From positions 1-64,000 of IMG/VR virus record IMGVR_UViG_3300045918_000354: a stretch of DNA of 64,000 nucleotides. One strand, 5' to 3'. A model generated the notes under the pieces. That model was not told where the DNA came from. It searched no databases and saw nothing but the letters and a program-made list of their open reading frames with translations. Made by a program: the position numbers and the translations under genes. Shown here in pieces: positions 38,899 to 47,900 of this stretch. This stretch comes from a virus. Positions within the stretch are counted from its first letter, which is position 1; each line of letters starts with the position of its first letter.

Positions 38899-41800
38899 TT
38901 AGTCCTTGCGAAGACCGACGCCACCAGTGGCGCGCTTGCGATTGTAGTCCTTGTGCTGCTCTTCTTCCGACGGACCCTTGTTGCCCTTGTTCAAACGCTT
39001 CTCAGCAGCCAGATTGAACTTGTGCAGGCGCTCGAACTCGGCCTTGTCAGCCGATGCTGCTGGCTTGCGCTGTGAGCCGTACTTGCCCTCGCCTTCCTTG
39101 TCGACCTTGGCTTGAAGAGCCTTCGACTTGTCGAGACCAGCGAGCTTCGCCTTGGCGACGAGAGCGTTGCTGACTTCGTCGAGGTGCTCTTCCTTCATCG
39201 GCTTCTTGTCTGCCTTCGCCTTGAGCTCTGACGGCTTGACCGACTGCTTCTGCGAACGGTCTGCAGCTGGGCGCTTGTCAGTCTCACCAGGCATGCGTGG
39301 AATCAGGCTTGTCTTGCGAGCCATGCGACCAAGACCTTCGCGTACCTTGCGAGTCGGCGGTGCCTCCTCACCAGTCACGTCCTTGACCTTCTTGAGCTTG
39401 TAGCCCTTCTTCTCGCAGTGCGCCTTGCAAGCAGCTTCGTCGGCGGCGTGCAGCAGCATCGAACGATTGCCACCCTTGTCGTCGGTGCAGCTGATGCGGA
39501 ACAGCTTCTTGTCTGCGCTCTCGCCAACGTGCTGAATCGATTCGTCGTAGTGACCGTGCGTATCGGCGTTGCCGTTAATTTCCTTCTTCAGCTTGCGCAG
39601 ATCCTCTTCACCGTTGATGTCAACATCAAAGTGTGTGAGCGGACGCTTGTTTGGATTGCCAGCATCGCTGGAGCTCGAGTGCCAAGCTACGCTCGCAACA
39701 AGCTTGTCATTCTTCACGTAGAAGTTGATCTTTGCTACACCAAGCGAAGCATGAACGTTCGTTGGGAACAGCGGCTTCGTCTTGTCAGACAGATCGCGCA
39801 GCTTGGCATTGTTGCTCGGGAAGTAGCGTGAAATCATTGCACGTTCGTCATCGGTGATCTCACGCGAGTGAATACGGTCCTTCGGCTTCTCCTTGCCCTT
39901 GAACAGATCCATGATGCCTTCTTTGACGACCTTCTTGATCTCCGTCTGATTGACGTACGCGCCGTTCTCGAGCGCGTAGTGATAGTCCTTGCCGAGCTTC
40001 ACGATCTTGGATGTACCACGACCCTTCTCCTGCCCAGGCGACATCTCATAGGAGACGGTGTCACCGACCTTGTACTTCGGCGCGCCGGTTGGGTGACCCA
40101 TGACGGCGCCAGCCAGCTTGGTCAGCGCGCTCTTCGGTGGGACGTAGTCGGACTTACCTGATCGCTCGGTGCCGAGGTTGGAGTAGCGGTTGCTGTTCTT
40201 CACGTGCTTCTTGGCTTCGTCTTCATCCTTCGAACCCCAGATCTTTGCGGCTTCACCGCGAGCCTTCTGAGTTGCTTCGGCACCGCGCTTGACCTTTGCG
40301 ACGAAGTCGCCGACCTTGCCCTCAGAGCAGTTGGCCTTGCTGCGCTCACGCGACAGGTCCTTCAACAGACGCGTGCGAGTCTGCTCGTGCGACACTTGGT
40401 CGCCTGGCGACAGCGTGCCGTACTTGGCTTCGCGATCACCCTTGCTCTTGGCGTGCGCTGCGAGCTTGCCCTCAACTTCCTTCATGCGTGGCTTGCCACC
40501 GCTCTTGGCTTCGGTGATGGCTTGAACGAGGACGCGATAGCCGACCATGTCGCCGGCTTCGTACAGACCGTTGCGGAGCTTGAGCAGCTCAGGCATCGTC
40601 AGCGCACCGTTGTCGACACGAGTCTCAGTGACGGCCTTGAGCAGACCACGCTTCAGCTGCTGACTCTCGACGATGGCAACGTCGTCGGTGCGAATCTTGG
40701 CTGTCTTCGACTTGGCGGTGTACTTGATTGCCTGGTCATCGAGGCCCTGTGGCTTGATGAGCAGACCACCGTCTGGGTGAATGCCAACGACCTCATGTGG
40801 TTCGCCAGCGTGCTGACCCTTGTTCGGCTTGACGACGTCGCCAACCTTGAACTCAGGCGTGACAGCGTCGGCGGACACTGTATCGGTGTCAGCGGTCGTT
40901 GTTTCTGGCTCTTCATCGGCAGGCGGCTCGTCGGTCGGCGCAGCGTCATCGGCTGGCAGCTCATCGTCAGCAGGCACATCACCGTCTTCTGGTGCTGGCT
41001 CGTCGGTTGATGCCTCATCGTCGACTGGCGGAGTCTCGCCGTCCTCAGGTGGCAGCTCATCATTAGCTGGTGGCAACTCATCTTCTGGTGGCTTCTTGCC
41101 CTTCTTGATGTTGCGACCAAGCGCCTTGAGCTCTTCGCTTTCCTTCAGCGTGTCGTGACCGTGATTGCCGTGAACGAACTCAACGGCTTCTTCCTTGCTG
41201 TCGAATGGACCTTCGACCTCGTAGTGCTTGAAGTCGCGGGTCAGCATCGACATGATCTCGTGAGCACTGAGGTAGCTCATGAATCGACCACCCCAGGCGT
41301 ATGGCGGCTTGCCAGACACCACGTGCTCGCGCCAGCGACCACCGTCCTTCTCGAACTCGCCGATGAACGACTTGTTCTCGTCGCTGTCGTGAATGACCAC
41401 GAAGAACGATTCATCACCGTCACCGCCATCGTACTCATCTTCGTTATCACCATCATCGCCATGGTCGTGATCGTCATCGATCTTGCGCAGGTCAGAGGCG
41501 TGGAATGAGTGAGTGCTGTTCGAGCTGTAGATCTTCACGGCAACGAAGCCACCGTGCAGGCTTTCGACCTCGCCGACGCAGTCTTGAAACTGAACGTTGC
41601 CAGAGACCTCGACAGTGTCGCCAACGGAGAGCTCGCCGTCTTGTGCTTCGGTGATGTGGTGACGCTTCTTGTACGCCGACATGATGGCGGCGTAGCGCAT
41701 CTCGCCAACAGTGTCCTTTGGACGTGGCTTGCTCTTGTAGTAGGCGTACAGCGCTTCGAGGTCGTCGTCGAGCAGCGCAGCAGCGCGCTTAGCGATTTGA

Positions 41801-41934
41801 TTCTCGCCCGTACCGAGCCAGGTCTTCAGCGTGAGGTCGGAGAGCGTCTTGCTCTCTGCCAGTAGAAAGCTCTGAATGGCCTTGAGCTCCGACGTATTGT
41901 ACGCCGAAGAGGTGAGTTCTTGCAGAATGGACAT
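38899..41934 (-). CDS. Large head-packaged protein, possible polyprotein
   Basis: 1,011 residues from ATG 41934 (GGAG nine bases upstream, late promoter at 41961). Starts MSILQELTSSAYN and is very hydrophilic. At least three SH3/KOW-like segments (LSVGDTVEVSGN, FKVGDVVKPNKGQ, YKVGDTVSYEMSPG) are separated by linkers, one a long Pro/Glu/Asp repeat (about 325-390). Cleavage-type sites of (L/I)-x-E form recur: LLAES, HITEA, TLKES, AIVES, GLYEA, AITEA, HLDEV. This suggests processing by the prohead protease into several peptides. A single scaffold- or core-like protein is the alternative. Confidence 0.65.
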   Translation of the reverse strand: MSILQELTSSAYNTSELKAIQSFLLAESKTLSDLTLKTWLGTGENQIAKRAAALLDDDLEALYAYYKSKPRPKDTVGEMRYAAIMSAYKKRHHITEAQDGELSVGDTVEVSGNVQFQDCVGEVESLHGGFVAVKIYSSNSTHSFHASDLRKIDDDHDHGDDGDNEDEYDGGDGDESFFVVIHDSDENKSFIGEFEKDGGRWREHVVSGKPPYAWGGRFMSYLSAHEIMSMLTRDFKHYEVEGPFDSKEEAVEFVHGNHGHDTLKESEELKALGRNIKKGKKPPEDELPPANDELPPEDGETPPVDDEASTDEPAPEDGDVPADDELPADDAAPTDEPPADEEPETTTADTDTVSADAVTPEFKVGDVVKPNKGQHAGEPHEVVGIHPDGGLLIKPQGLDDQAIKYTAKSKTAKIRTDDVAIVESQQLKRGLLKAVTETRVDNGALTMPELLKLRNGLYEAGDMVGYRVLVQAITEAKSGGKPRMKEVEGKLAAHAKSKGDREAKYGTLSPGDQVSHEQTRTRLLKDLSRERSKANCSEGKVGDFVAKVKRGAEATQKARGEAAKIWGSKDEDEAKKHVKNSNRYSNLGTERSGKSDYVPPKSALTKLAGAVMGHPTGAPKYKVGDTVSYEMSPGQEKGRGTSKIVKLGKDYHYALENGAYVNQTEIKKVVKEGIMDLFKGKEKPKDRIHSREITDDERAMISRYFPSNNAKLRDLSDKTKPLFPTNVHASLGVAKINFYVKNDKLVASVAWHSSSSDAGNPNKRPLTHFDVDINGEEDLRKLKKEINGNADTHGHYDESIQHVGESADKKLFRISCTDDKGGNRSMLLHAADEAACKAHCEKKGYKLKKVKDVTGEEAPPTRKVREGLGRMARKTSLIPRMPGETDKRPAADRSQKQSVKPSELKAKADKKPMKEEHLDEVSNALVAKAKLAGLDKSKALQAKVDKEGEGKYGSQRKPAASADKAEFERLHKFNLAAEKRLNKGNKGPSEEEQHKDYNRKRATGGVGLRKD

Positions 41935-41960
41935 GCTTGGATGCTCCAGTGAGTGTTCTC

Positions 41961-41967
41961 TATTTAT
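41961..41967 (-). promoter_or_regulatory. T4-type late promoter core (ATAAATA)
   Basis: CGAATAAATAGAG on the minus strand, 27 bases before the ATG at 41934. Confidence 0.6.
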
Positions 41968-41977
41968 TCGTGCAGGC

Positions 41978-43105
41978 TTACATTGCGAAGCCAATTTTGT
42001 CAGCAAGGTGGCCTGGTGAGGACTTGCTGCGCAGATTGGCCTTCGAGATGTCGCGACCAGACTTGAGCGGTTCAACCTTGATCGTGCCGTCAGAGTTCAA
42101 CTTCGACTTAACGTACCAGAGATCTGGAATGGAAAGCTGCACGAGCGGCAGAAAGTTCAGTCCAGCCTGCTCATTGATCCACTTGACGGTCGAGGCTTCG
42201 AGACGAGCAATCGTCGTATCGTCGGTCGGCGCTGCAGCCTTCTTGTACTTGCCTGGGAACGTCGTCGCAAGCCAGTCGTTGATCTTGGCAGGAGCAAGCT
42301 TCACGGAGGAGGTGTTGATGATCGTCATCAAATCAAACTCGCGCTTGTACTTCTTCTTCAGCGCTGCGTTGCCATCCACCAGCTTGACGACCTCGCTGAC
42401 CTTCAGCGTGTTGCTGTTGCTGCCTGACTTCTTCGAGGAGAACTGCGTCGTCTGATCGTCCTTCTCAACCTCAAAGTCGAACAGCGGAGCATTGCCGAGC
42501 TCTGGGAAGTTGGCTGTGCCACCCTTGAACTCTGGCTTCTCGTTGACAACGAAGAATGGTCCGAGCAGCTCCATGAAGTCGCGGCTGATCGAGTTCGTCA
42601 GGGCTGTGTCGCCCTTGATGCCATTGTCGACGTACAGCTCCTTGACCTTGTCAGTCTTCTTCGTGTCGGTCGGCTTCTCAGCGTGATCGACGAGCGCCTT
42701 CAGATAGGCGCCGGTCTCCTCAGGAATGTCGCTGTGATCGTCGATGAGCGTCTTGATTTTCTTGGCGAGCGTCGAGATCTTCTGCTTGCCGGTGAGACCA
42801 AGCACGTCAGGCTTCAGATCGCTCTTGACCGTGTGGTCCATCTTGAATGGCTTGTCGATGTCGGTGAGCTTCATGCGATACTCACCCTTGCCAATGCGAA
42901 CGCGTGGCTTGGTGTCGTACTCGCCGGCGAGGACCTTGATCTTGTCGCCGCGAGCGACCTCCTTCTCGACCGGCGTGCCGAAGACGTCGTAGAGCTGCGC
43001 ACCGTCGGTCTTGACGATCGTCTCGGTGTCAGCGTCGGCGAAGTACTTATCCCACTTGTCGGGGCCAGAGCTGGCCTCGGCGAGAAACTGCTTGAAGGTG
43101 ATCAT
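41978..43105 (-). CDS. Putative head-packaged protein, nuclease-like segment
   Basis: 375 residues. I chose ATG 43105 because an upstream in-frame ATG (43126) lies too close to the TAAATA at 43131. N-terminus MITFKQFLAEASSGPDK is a capsid-targeting sequence with L-A-E. Residues about 195-245 read FPELGNAPLFDFEVEKDD then TQFSSKKSGSNSNT; the D-F-E...S-S-K-K order is compatible with a PD-(D/E)xK-type nuclease core, but this is only a suggestion. Rest alpha/beta. Confidence 0.6.
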   Translation of the reverse strand: MITFKQFLAEASSGPDKWDKYFADADTETIVKTDGAQLYDVFGTPVEKEVARGDKIKVLAGEYDTKPRVRIGKGEYRMKLTDIDKPFKMDHTVKSDLKPDVLGLTGKQKISTLAKKIKTLIDDHSDIPEETGAYLKALVDHAEKPTDTKKTDKVKELYVDNGIKGDTALTNSISRDFMELLGPFFVVNEKPEFKGGTANFPELGNAPLFDFEVEKDDQTTQFSSKKSGSNSNTLKVSEVVKLVDGNAALKKKYKREFDLMTIINTSSVKLAPAKINDWLATTFPGKYKKAAAPTDDTTIARLEASTVKWINEQAGLNFLPLVQLSIPDLWYVKSKLNSDGTIKVEPLKSGRDISKANLRSKSSPGHLADKIGFAM

Positions 43106-43130
43106 GGTGTCGGTGTTTGTAGGCATCGCC

Positions 43131-43136
43131 TATTTA
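43131..43136 (-). promoter_or_regulatory. T4-type late promoter core (TAAATA)
   Basis: GAAGTAAATAGGCG on the minus strand, 26 bases before ATG 43105. Confidence 0.5.
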
Positions 43137-43138
43137 CT

Positions 43139-43933
43139 TCACCCAGACATCTTGTTCTGAAGAACAAGAGCATCCCAGGTCTTGTCGGTCATGATCAGCA
43201 CCTTGCCGGACACCCATACCTCTGCCTCGTCCATGGCGTTGCGAACTGATCGTGAATCGTACTGTTCGAACCCAAGAATCTCAGGTGACAGGCTGCCGTT
43301 CAGATAACCCATGAAGTCGTCGAGAACGTCCGTGTCCTTCGCCGCCTCTGGAAACGCTTTTTCAAAGCCCTTGACGGCATCTTCATCCCGATTGGCGAGC
43401 TTCTCGGCGAAGTCGCAGAGGCCATCAATCGTGTCTGTAATCTTGAGATGCTTAAGCCAAGAGTTGAAGTCCTCAAAACCTATAGAGCTTCCAACGCCGA
43501 ACGGTTGAAACTCAACGCCCCAAATGTCAACGGCCTCGACGCTGCCAATCTTCGCGTCATTGAACGGAACGATTGCGTAGAGCCCACCGCTGCGCTGCGA
43601 GTAGCCCTCGGCGTAGTTCTTGTCGAGCGAGCAGATGAGCGACTGACTGCGCTTCGGCCAGCCCTCAAAGTAGCTGCTGTGATCGAGGATCTCAGTGTAG
43701 TAGTTTTGCGAGTTCTGCGATTTGCGCTTTGACTGGTGCGTGTCGATGACTGCGATCTTGCCTTCTGGCGCTGGCTGCACTCCGTGAAAGCCCTTCCAAA
43801 TCGGACGATCCTTCTCCAGCATCCACTTCGCGTTCTTGCACGATGTCTTGAACAGCTCAAGCGCGTTCTCAATGACCTCAGGCTTCAGCGGCGATCCCTT
43901 GACCTCGGCTTCGAAGAGTTCAGCGAGTCTCAT
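43139..43933 (-). CDS. Putative packaged ADP-ribosyltransferase-like protein A1
   Basis: 264 residues. N-terminus MRLAELFEAEVKGSP is a targeting sequence with L-F-E cut site. First of four closely related paralogues: PIWKGFHG (the usual Arg is Lys here), NYYTEILDHSSYF, PKRSQSLICS, LYAIVPFNDAKIG and AEVWVSGKVLIM. The conserved Arg, Ser and Glu positions across the set resemble the R-S-E triad of ADP-ribosyltransferases; loss of Arg in this copy may mean altered or no activity. Stop follows the late promoter region of the next unit. Confidence 0.6.
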   Translation of the reverse strand: MRLAELFEAEVKGSPLKPEVIENALELFKTSCKNAKWMLEKDRPIWKGFHGVQPAPEGKIAVIDTHQSKRKSQNSQNYYTEILDHSSYFEGWPKRSQSLICSLDKNYAEGYSQRSGGLYAIVPFNDAKIGSVEAVDIWGVEFQPFGVGSSIGFEDFNSWLKHLKITDTIDGLCDFAEKLANRDEDAVKGFEKAFPEAAKDTDVLDDFMGYLNGSLSPEILGFEQYDSRSVRNAMDEAEVWVSGKVLIMTDKTWDALVLQNKMSG

Positions 43934-44703
43934 TCGTCATCCTGCACGCCAGCGTCATACGCCTTGCGAATGCGCTGCCACATTGGCTCTTCGATCATCA
44001 TGACCTTGCCACCAACCCAGACCTCGCCCTCAACGCCCTTCATGTTCGAGGTGGTGTGCAGCGTGAAGCCAAGATTCTTTGGCGAGTACTCGCGATAGAG
44101 GTAGGCCATGAAGTCATTGCGCTCTTCTTGTGAGATGTACTTCATGCCGCTTGGCACCTCGAACTTCGGATCCTTCAGCTTCTTGGCGAAGGCCTTGAGA
44201 CCCTCAATCGTATCTGGAATGCCGGCTTGCTCGAACTTCTTGTTCATGTAGTTCAGCTCTTGCTCGAAGTCGCCAAACGACACCGTCGCATCCCAGATGT
44301 CGAAGCTATTCACCGCGCCAATCTTGGCATCGTCGAATGGAATCATGGCATAGAGGTACGAGCCGAAGCCAGTGAAGTCATAGGACCGAGTCTTCTCAGT
44401 TGTGCCAATGAGCGACTGACTGCGCTTTGGAAAGCCAGCCATTGCTGGATTGTTGTCGAAAATGACCGTGTAGTAGTTCTTCGTGTTCTCAGACTTGCGC
44501 TCTGACTGGCTCGTGTCAACGACGAGGAACGGCGCAGCCTTGTTCGTCTTCGCACCACGCCAGATTGGCTTGTTCTCGTGCAGCATCCAAAGGGCGTTCT
44601 TGCAGTGCGTGTTGAGAATGTCAATCGCCTCCTTCGTCTTCTTCGGATCGTACTTGATCGCCTTGCCCTTGACTGCGGCTTCATAGAGTTCTTGTAGCTT
44701 CAT
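43930..44703 (-). CDS. Putative packaged ADP-ribosyltransferase-like protein A2
   Basis: 257 residues. Targeting N-terminus MKLQELYEAAVKGK. Motifs: PIWRGAKT (Arg), SERKSENTKNYYTVIF, PKRSQSLIGT (Ser strand, last Cys-Ser changed to Gly-Thr), LYAMIPFDDAKIG, and GEVWVGGKVMMI (Glu). Overlaps both neighbours by four bases (ATGA), so the set is translationally coupled. Predicted activity: transfer of ADP-ribose from NAD+ to a host target after injection; unproven. Confidence 0.65.
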   Translation of the reverse strand: MKLQELYEAAVKGKAIKYDPKKTKEAIDILNTHCKNALWMLHENKPIWRGAKTNKAAPFLVVDTSQSERKSENTKNYYTVIFDNNPAMAGFPKRSQSLIGTTEKTRSYDFTGFGSYLYAMIPFDDAKIGAVNSFDIWDATVSFGDFEQELNYMNKKFEQAGIPDTIEGLKAFAKKLKDPKFEVPSGMKYISQEERNDFMAYLYREYSPKNLGFTLHTTSNMKGVEGEVWVGGKVMMIEEPMWQRIRKAYDAGVQDDE

Positions 44704-45491
44704 TCGTCGTCCTCAACCGTTTGCCCAGCTGCCTTGCTCAACTCCTTGTACGACGCGCGAATGCGGTCCCACATCTTCTTCTTGATCAGCATGACCTTGC
44801 CCTCGACCCAGACCTCACCAAACTTAGCTCTCTTCACGGTCGCTGAGTTGTGAAGCGTGAAGCCAAGCCTCTTTGGATCGTACGCGTCGAAGATGGTGCC
44901 CATCAGGTCTTGCCGTTGCTCGGCTGTCAGCATCTTATCCAGCTGATGAATGTCGCCAGCCTTCACTCGTGCCGCAATCTTCTCAAGCCCCTCGATGCTT
45001 TCGGCTGCGCCAAGATAGCGCCAGAAGTCATTCCACTCTTCAATCTCCTGCGTCACAGACCCTAAGGAGACTCTAGCGTCCCAGATGTCCTCGCTGTTCA
45101 CAGCGCCGATCTTGGCGTCGTCATATGGAATCAAGGCGTAGAGCCAGCTGCTATTGTGCTGCGCGTAGCCAAACGCACGATCAAGATCTTTCGAGCAGAT
45201 GAGCGACTTGCTGCGCTTTGGCCAGCCAGCCATCTTCGGATTGTTGTCGAGGATGATTGTGTAGTAGTTGCGCGTGTTGGTGCTGGCGCGCTCCGACTTG
45301 GAGGTGTCGACGGTTGAGAAGTCTTCAAGCGAATGCTTGTGCCCGCGCCACAGCGGATTGTTGTCGTGCAACATCCACAGCGCCTTCTTGCAGTGCTTGT
45401 TGAGAAGGTCAATGGCGTCTTTGACACCCTTACTCTCAATCTGCATGTCCTTGCCGTAGACGGCAGATTCGTGTAGCTCTTGTAGGTTCAC
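44700..45491 (-). CDS. Putative packaged ADP-ribosyltransferase-like protein A3
   Basis: 263 residues. Targeting N-terminus MNLQELHESAVYGKD. Motifs: PLWRGHKHS, SERASTNTRNYYTIIL, PKRSKSLICS, LYALIPYDDAKIG, GEVWVEGKVMLI (E-x-W...E). All three triad positions are kept. Helical inserts differ from A1/A2 in the 140-200 region, as expected if target-recognition parts vary. Confidence 0.65.
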   Translation of the reverse strand: MNLQELHESAVYGKDMQIESKGVKDAIDLLNKHCKKALWMLHDNNPLWRGHKHSLEDFSTVDTSKSERASTNTRNYYTIILDNNPKMAGWPKRSKSLICSKDLDRAFGYAQHNSSWLYALIPYDDAKIGAVNSEDIWDARVSLGSVTQEIEEWNDFWRYLGAAESIEGLEKIAARVKAGDIHQLDKMLTAEQRQDLMGTIFDAYDPKRLGFTLHNSATVKRAKFGEVWVEGKVMLIKKKMWDRIRASYKELSKAAGQTVEDDE

Positions 45492-46273
45492 TTGGCGCCC
45501 TTGGTAAGTGACTTGTAGGTCTTGACAAGCTTGTCCAACATGTCTGGGTGAATCATCATGACTCGACCGCCGACCCAGACCTCACCTTCGACGCCGTGCA
45601 GATTAGAGGTGGTGTGCAAAGAGAAGCCGAGCTTGTGTGGCGAGTAGGCATCGTACAGCTCGTCCATGAAGTTTTCCTTAACGTCATACGTGATTGAAAG
45701 CCTTGCACTGCCGTACTTCAGACTTGGCTTGACGTCGCCGGCTCGAAGGTTCTCAGCAAACTCCTCAAGGCTACGAATGTTGTCCTCAATGCCCCACTGC
45801 TCGTAGACCTCATTGATATTGGAGATGCTTTCAGTTAGGCCAAAGATCGACACTTGAACGTTCCACATGTCGGCCTCGTTGACAGCGCCAATCTTGGTGC
45901 CGTCAAATGGGATGATGGCGAAGGCACTAAGATTACCAGACGCAAAGGCTTCAGCATCATGCCTGTCCATCGAGCAGATGAGCGACCTGCTGCGCTTCGG
46001 ATACTTCGCCATCTTCGGATTGTTGTCGAGAATGGCAGTGTAGTAGTTCGATGTGTTCTCGCTGACTCGCTCGGTCTTGCTCGTGTCGATCATTTGAAAC
46101 AGCAAGTTTGGCGCGTGCGAAAAACCACGCCAGATCGGCGTGTTGTTGTGCAGCATCCACAGCGCGTCCTTGCAGTGAGCGTTGAGCAGGTCAATCGCCT
46201 TCTGAACATCAGGCACCGGCTCAAACTGAAGCTCCTTACCAGCAGCGGCTTCGTAGAGTTCGGCGAGCTTCAT
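45488..46273 (-). CDS. Putative packaged ADP-ribosyltransferase-like protein A4
   Basis: 261 residues from ATG 46273 (upstream GTG lacks a ribosome site). Targeting N-terminus MKLAELYEAAAGKEL. Motifs: PIWRGFSHA, TERVSENTSNYYTAIL, PKRSRSLICS, FAIIPFDGTKIG, GEVWVGGRVMMI. Last of the first group of four; the kinase gene upstream separates it from the second group. Confidence 0.65.
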   Translation of the reverse strand: MKLAELYEAAAGKELQFEPVPDVQKAIDLLNAHCKDALWMLHNNTPIWRGFSHAPNLLFQMIDTSKTERVSENTSNYYTAILDNNPKMAKYPKRSRSLICSMDRHDAEAFASGNLSAFAIIPFDGTKIGAVNEADMWNVQVSIFGLTESISNINEVYEQWGIEDNIRSLEEFAENLRAGDVKPSLKYGSARLSITYDVKENFMDELYDAYSPHKLGFSLHTTSNLHGVEGEVWVGGRVMMIHPDMLDKLVKTYKSLTKGAK

Positions 46274-47034
46274 TTGTACCACCCATTGACGAGCTGCTTG
46301 AGCTTGTCATCCGTGACGATCGATGGCTTCAGATACTTCTGCTTCGTCTCTTCAAGCTTGGCGAGCGTGCGCTTACCAACTGGATTCTTGAGCGGTGCGC
46401 TGAAGAACGCTTGCACCGACTTGTAAGCCTTCTTCAAGGCGTCATCGTTGAGCTGACCTGCGTCGTTGTCGACCTGACGGAAGAAGGTAGTCTTCGACTT
46501 CAGATAGGCGACGTTCTCGGCGTTCTGATCGGCGACGAACTTGATGAAGTCCTGCGTGACCTTGCGACGACGGTTGTTGGCGCGCTGCACAGCGGTTTCG
46601 AAGGTGGCGTTCACAAACACGATACCCACGTCGTAGCCAAGCGATTCGAGAATGCCGACACGGTGCATGATGCGCGATACGTTGTTCGAGGTGCCGTCGA
46701 CGAAGAGCGGCAGCATGCCATCGATGTAGCCAGTGAGCGTGTTGACCGTGATGCGCTGCGCCGAGTCGGCAATGTCCTGAGTCCACTGGTCATCGACCTC
46801 ATCCTCATTCTTGTCGAAGGTCTTTGCGTCGGTTCGAATGTTCTTCTTGCTCTTCGTGATGCCAGTGAGGTGCTCAACAGCACGGTCGGTGTTGACGATG
46901 CGCGGCTCAACGCCGCCGCTGAGCTTCGTGATCGTGTAGCTCTTGCCAGAGCCAGGCAGCCCGATGACGAAGATCGCCTTGAAGAGACCCTTGTCGTTGA
47001 TTGATTCGTCGAGATACTGCTTGAAGGTGATCAT
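46270..47034 (-). CDS. Putative head-packaged P-loop kinase
   Basis: 254 residues. Targeting N-terminus MITFKQYLDESINDKG. Then Walker A AIFVIGLPGSGKSYTITKL (about 20-35), PLFVDGTSNNVSRIMHRV and DVGIVFVNATFETAVQRANN, which is the order of small zeta-toxin/polynucleotide-kinase-like P-loop enzymes. Arg residues in RANNRRRKV could form the lid. Substrate unknown (nucleotide, nucleic acid or UDP-sugar). Sits between the two groups of four transferase-like genes and overlaps both. Confidence 0.7.
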   Translation of the reverse strand: MITFKQYLDESINDKGLFKAIFVIGLPGSGKSYTITKLSGGVEPRIVNTDRAVEHLTGITKSKKNIRTDAKTFDKNEDEVDDQWTQDIADSAQRITVNTLTGYIDGMLPLFVDGTSNNVSRIMHRVGILESLGYDVGIVFVNATFETAVQRANNRRRKVTQDFIKFVADQNAENVAYLKSKTTFFRQVDNDAGQLNDDALKKAYKSVQAFFSAPLKNPVGKRTLAKLEETKQKYLKPSIVTDDKLKQLVNGWYK

Positions 47035-47900
47035 ATCGCGTTCTTCTGGTAAGCCTTGTGAATCGGGTGTCCTTGCGTCTCCAGCTCAGTCAGAATCTCG
47101 CGAAAGATGCTGACTGGAATCAAGATCGCCTTTGCTGAGAACCAGCACTCTTTTCCGTGAGGGCTGTTGACGTTCGTGACACCGAGGGCACTGCCGTATT
47201 TATGCAGGCTCAGCTTCAAAGTTGCCGGGGTTAGGTCTTGCGAGGCGATGTAGTCGAAGCGATTGTTCTTGACCTTCTCGAAGATCTTGGTGTACGTTGG
47301 CCAGTTGAATGTCTTCGGCATCGCGGCAGCCAGCTCAGTGACGAACTCCTCAGCCGTCGCCTTTGCGAAAGCTTTGTTGACCATGGCAGCGTCCGTGAAC
47401 TTGTATCCCTTAGGCTCGTAGCCAAGACTAGTGGCAAGATTTTCAAGCTGGTAGCTGAAGCTCTCAAGACCTTGAGTGAAGGTGCCGGTCTTGTACTTGG
47501 CGTAGAGCAGATCTCGCTTCTCATAAACAGCAATCTGCGTTCCATCCTCTGGAATCACAACGTACACCGAACCATAGGCGTTGGCGTTTAGAAAGCTCGT
47601 CGAGCAGATGAGCGACTTGCTGCGAGACGGATAGTCTTGCAGCGCTGTCGAGCGCTCCATTGCGAGCTGGTACAGGCTGTTCGAGTCTCTTGAGGTTCGA
47701 ATGCCAGTTCGCGGGTCGATCGTGTGAATGGCGTCAGGCGCGTTCTCATTGCCACGAAACAGCAGCCCACCGTTAGAGATGGCGCTAAGCCCGTCCCGAT
47801 GTGAGGTGTTCAGAATGTCGATCGCCTTGCGAACCGTGAGATTCTGGCTCTCCCACTTCTTGATGACCTTCTCGGCGAGGAACTCTTTGAAGGTGATCAT
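47031..47900 (-). CDS. Putative packaged ADP-ribosyltransferase-like protein A5
   Basis: 289 residues from ATG 47900, overlapping the next gene upstream (ATGA). Targeting N-terminus MITFKEFLAEKVIKKWE. Second subgroup motifs: GGLLFRGNEN (Arg), RTSRDSNSLYQLAMERS, PSRSKSLICS, VYVVIPEDGTQIA, and KECWFSAKAILIP (Glu; subgroup has E-C-W instead of E-V-W). Confidence 0.65.
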   Translation of the reverse strand: MITFKEFLAEKVIKKWESQNLTVRKAIDILNTSHRDGLSAISNGGLLFRGNENAPDAIHTIDPRTGIRTSRDSNSLYQLAMERSTALQDYPSRSKSLICSTSFLNANAYGSVYVVIPEDGTQIAVYEKRDLLYAKYKTGTFTQGLESFSYQLENLATSLGYEPKGYKFTDAAMVNKAFAKATAEEFVTELAAAMPKTFNWPTYTKIFEKVKNNRFDYIASQDLTPATLKLSLHKYGSALGVTNVNSPHGKECWFSAKAILIPVSIFREILTELETQGHPIHKAYQKNAI

